Assembly (NCBI GenBank): GCA_041736625.1
Contig: JBGSTG010000017.1
Coordinates: 1 to 23,759, forward strand
Length of the DNA stretch: 23,759 nucleotides
Source of the DNA: M3007 sp041736625
GTDB taxonomy: Bacteria > Bacteroidota > Bacteroidia > Chitinophagales > Saprospiraceae
Direction of reading: 5' to 3'
The notes under the pieces: generated by a model
Databases searched by the model: none
Seen by the model: only the letters and a program-made list of their open reading frames with translations
Told to the model about the DNA's origin: nothing
Shown: piece after piece, positions 22,138 through 23,759 of the stretch
Layout: each line of letters opens with the position of its first letter
Numbering within the stretch: the stretch's first letter is position 1
Program-made: the position numbers and the translations under genes

Positions 22138-23619
22138 ATGAAAAAGTTTATTTTTCTCTTGCTGTTATTTCCCTTTGGAGCCTTTGGGCAAAACCATGAT
22201 TACTTCTGGGTACTCGGTTATGGCAACCCGGCAGGAAATGATACAACAAGCCCTAACGGTGGTGTGAATATTGACTTCAATTTTTCACCTCCAATTTCAT
22301 ATAAGGTGAATCGTAACATGGAATTTTCTTTGAATGCAAACTGCACCTCTGATTCAGTAGGCTACTTAATATTTTATTCCAATGGGATTAAAATATTTAA
22401 TCAACTAAATGAGCTTATGGAAAATGGTGATTCAATTAATCCTGGATTTGTCTGGAATTCTTCTAAAGACTTTGGTTATCCCAGTCCGATCGGAGCGGTT
22501 TCTTTACCCATTCCAGATAAAACGAATAAATATTTTCTAATTCATACAGCGACGGATTTTAAAAGCAAATTATTTATAAATCCGATTTATTTTACAACAA
22601 TTGATATGAATAATGGAAGCGGCTTAGGAAAGGTGGTAGCTAAAAACAAAGTACTTTATGCAACAGATAGCACAGATATCATTTGGCCTACATTTGTAAA
22701 ACATGCCAATGGCCGGGATTGGTGGATAGTAACTGGGGAAAAAAATTCATCCATAATCATTAAGTATTTGATTGCTCCTGATGGTATCATTGGCCCAATC
22801 GAACAAAACACGGAGCTTGTATTTCCACAATCAGAGAGGAGCAGTAATTGCCTTTTTTCCCCTGACGGGAGTTGGTATGTTCGCACCGATCTGAATAACG
22901 GATTAAACCTGTTTTCTTTCAACCGATGTACCGGAGAACTAAGTAACTTGCAACATATTCCCGAAATTCCGGGGTATTTTATTTGCGGAAGTGTTTTGTT
23001 TTCTTCTGACTCCAGATTCCTGTATAACATAAGACCTGATCACATCATTCAATTTGACCTGTCTGATGGCGTGCTGAGTTTTAACAAAATGGACACCATT
23101 CAGCACTACGATCTGTTTTCAGATCCATCTCCGCCGTTTAGCGCAGTATATGATTTTGGTCAGTTAGGCGCCGACAACAAACTGTATCTTGCCACTGGAA
23201 GCTCTCCTTCGTACTTGCATGTGATTCATCGGCCCAACTTGCCGGCTCCTCTCTGCGATTTGGAGAATCATGGTTATGATTTACCCCGGTTCAATGCCAG
23301 CACCGTCTGCTACTTCCCCAACTACCGCCTCGGCGTGTGGGAGGGTTCGCCCTGCGACACCATACAGCTGCAGAATCCGCCGCCGGGGTTTGTAAAAACG
23401 TCGTACGAGGCATTTTTGGAGCGGGAGGCACGCTTCCGGCCGCATGTGGCGTTGCCGCCGCCGGATGTGCTGGAGCGCTTGCGCCGGTCGCCTCCTCGGC
23501 AGCCTGCGGACGAGGAGCCTTTTGATCCGGCCAATCCAAAGCACATTACCTTGCGGGCTTTGGCGGAAAAGGGGGTAATTTCGCAGGAGGAGGCGCGGCG
23601 GATGATGCGGGAGGAGTGA
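22138..23619 (+). CDS. Secreted propeller-like protein with a compositionally distinct C-terminal tail
   Basis: A 493-residue protein with signal peptide MKKFIFLLLLFPFGAFGQ. The body (about 20-380) contains propeller-like blades such as NCLFSPDGSWYVRTDL followed by LFSFNRCTGELSNL, and SVLFSSDSRFLYNI followed by IIQFDLSDG. It ends in the FPNYRLGVWEGSPCDT block that I associate with Saprospiria secreted propeller proteins. No T9SS sorting domain follows; instead there is a Pro/Arg/Glu-rich tail (YEAFLEREARFRPHV, PPDVLERLRR) ending ISQEEARRMMREE. Base composition changes sharply: the 60 bases at 22561-22620 are 22% GC, those at 23461-23520 are 73%. ATG 22138 is chosen over an in-frame ATG at 22087 because it starts the signal peptide and lies after the terminator. 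Function unknown. Confidence 0.85.
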   Translation: MKKFIFLLLLFPFGAFGQNHDYFWVLGYGNPAGNDTTSPNGGVNIDFNFSPPISYKVNRNMEFSLNANCTSDSVGYLIFYSNGIKIFNQLNELMENGDSINPGFVWNSSKDFGYPSPIGAVSLPIPDKTNKYFLIHTATDFKSKLFINPIYFTTIDMNNGSGLGKVVAKNKVLYATDSTDIIWPTFVKHANGRDWWIVTGEKNSSIIIKYLIAPDGIIGPIEQNTELVFPQSERSSNCLFSPDGSWYVRTDLNNGLNLFSFNRCTGELSNLQHIPEIPGYFICGSVLFSSDSRFLYNIRPDHIIQFDLSDGVLSFNKMDTIQHYDLFSDPSPPFSAVYDFGQLGADNKLYLATGSSPSYLHVIHRPNLPAPLCDLENHGYDLPRFNASTVCYFPNYRLGVWEGSPCDTIQLQNPPPGFVKTSYEAFLEREARFRPHVALPPPDVLERLRRSPPRQPADEEPFDPANPKHITLRALAEKGVISQEEARRMMREE

Positions 23620-23718
23620 CGAATGGCAGGGGAGACACCGATAGGATGGCTTGAAGCCCTATGTCGTCAACTTAGCGTAAAAAGATTGCTTTGGGGTTGT
23701 TTTCGGCCTTACCACGTA

Positions 23719-23759
23719 TTTTTTTTGCCGCGAATTAGCGCGAATTCGCGGCAAAAAAA
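23719..23759. terminator. Perfect 17-bp hairpin with T/A flanks (bidirectional terminator), cut by the window edge
   Basis: Arms 23720-23736 and 23743-23759 are perfect complements (T7 plus GCCGCGAATT against AATTCGCGGC plus A7) around the loop AGCGCG. The T run on the left and A run on the right suit termination from the minus strand and pairing on the plus strand. The next bases are outside the window. It lies 100 nt past the propeller gene; 23620-23718 holds nothing else recognisable. Confidence 0.7.

Overview
The window looks like a chromosomal segment of a GC-rich Bacteroidota bacterium, most likely Saprospiria-like (Lewinella/Haliscomenobacter type). The class-level placement is inference. 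The evidence is two proteins with type IX secretion (T9SS) C-terminal sorting domains, a Saprospiria-style propeller protein ending in a PNYRLG...GSPCDT block, Bacteroidota-type -7 promoter boxes (TAnnTTTG), a lack of clear Shine-Dalgarno sequences, and an HU(CCDC81)-SPOR membrane protein typical of the phylum.

Layout. 1-87: 3' end of an unidentified gene. 94-201: GTGGGC hexamer tract with an inverted tail. 244-1863 (-): orphan lipoprotein. 2018-2042: a REP-like palindrome that supplies the stop codon of a TatD-type metal hydrolase (2032-2820, -). 3032-4629 (+): MFS transporter translationally coupled to a DsrE-like protein. 4633-5033 (-): tRNA-Thr(CGU)-tRNA-Pro(CGG) operon with promoter and intrinsic terminator; its whole spacer is a 35-bp hairpin of hexamer repeats. 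5051-5650 (-): PaaY-like gamma-carbonic-anhydrase-fold protein. 5768-8056 (+): secreted FG-GAP/VCBS repeat protein with a T9SS tail, meeting stop-to-stop a Nudix-fold transcription regulator (8057-8746, -). 8903-13528 (+): probable operon of HU-SPOR protein, methylmalonyl-CoA epimerase, and a single-chain UvrD-type helicase/PD-(D/E)XK nuclease. 13533-13816: unusual repeat island of two 8-bp tandem arrays flanking an inverted REP pair, between the convergent ends of the helicase and acetyl-CoA synthetase (13861-15759, -). 15926-18585 (+): two coupled SGNH/GDSL-like proteins. 18596-18949: inverted repeat, promoter and leader hairpin. 19060-22071 (+): large beta-helix T9SS protein with a G8 tract in its leader peptide. 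22138-23619 (+): AT-rich secreted propeller protein with an abruptly GC-rich tail. 23719-23759: strong terminator-like hairpin at the window edge.

The genes are mostly housekeeping (acetate activation, methylmalonyl-CoA metabolism, DNA repair, tRNAs) mixed with cell-envelope and secreted proteins. I see no defence island, prophage, CRISPR array or biosynthetic cluster. The most unusual content is the intergenic repeat biology: three identical 25-bp REP units, tandem arrays that appear to grow out of a REP arm, a GATC-every-8-bp array, and GGG-rich hexamer tracts with inverted tails, one of them filling a tRNA operon spacer exactly.
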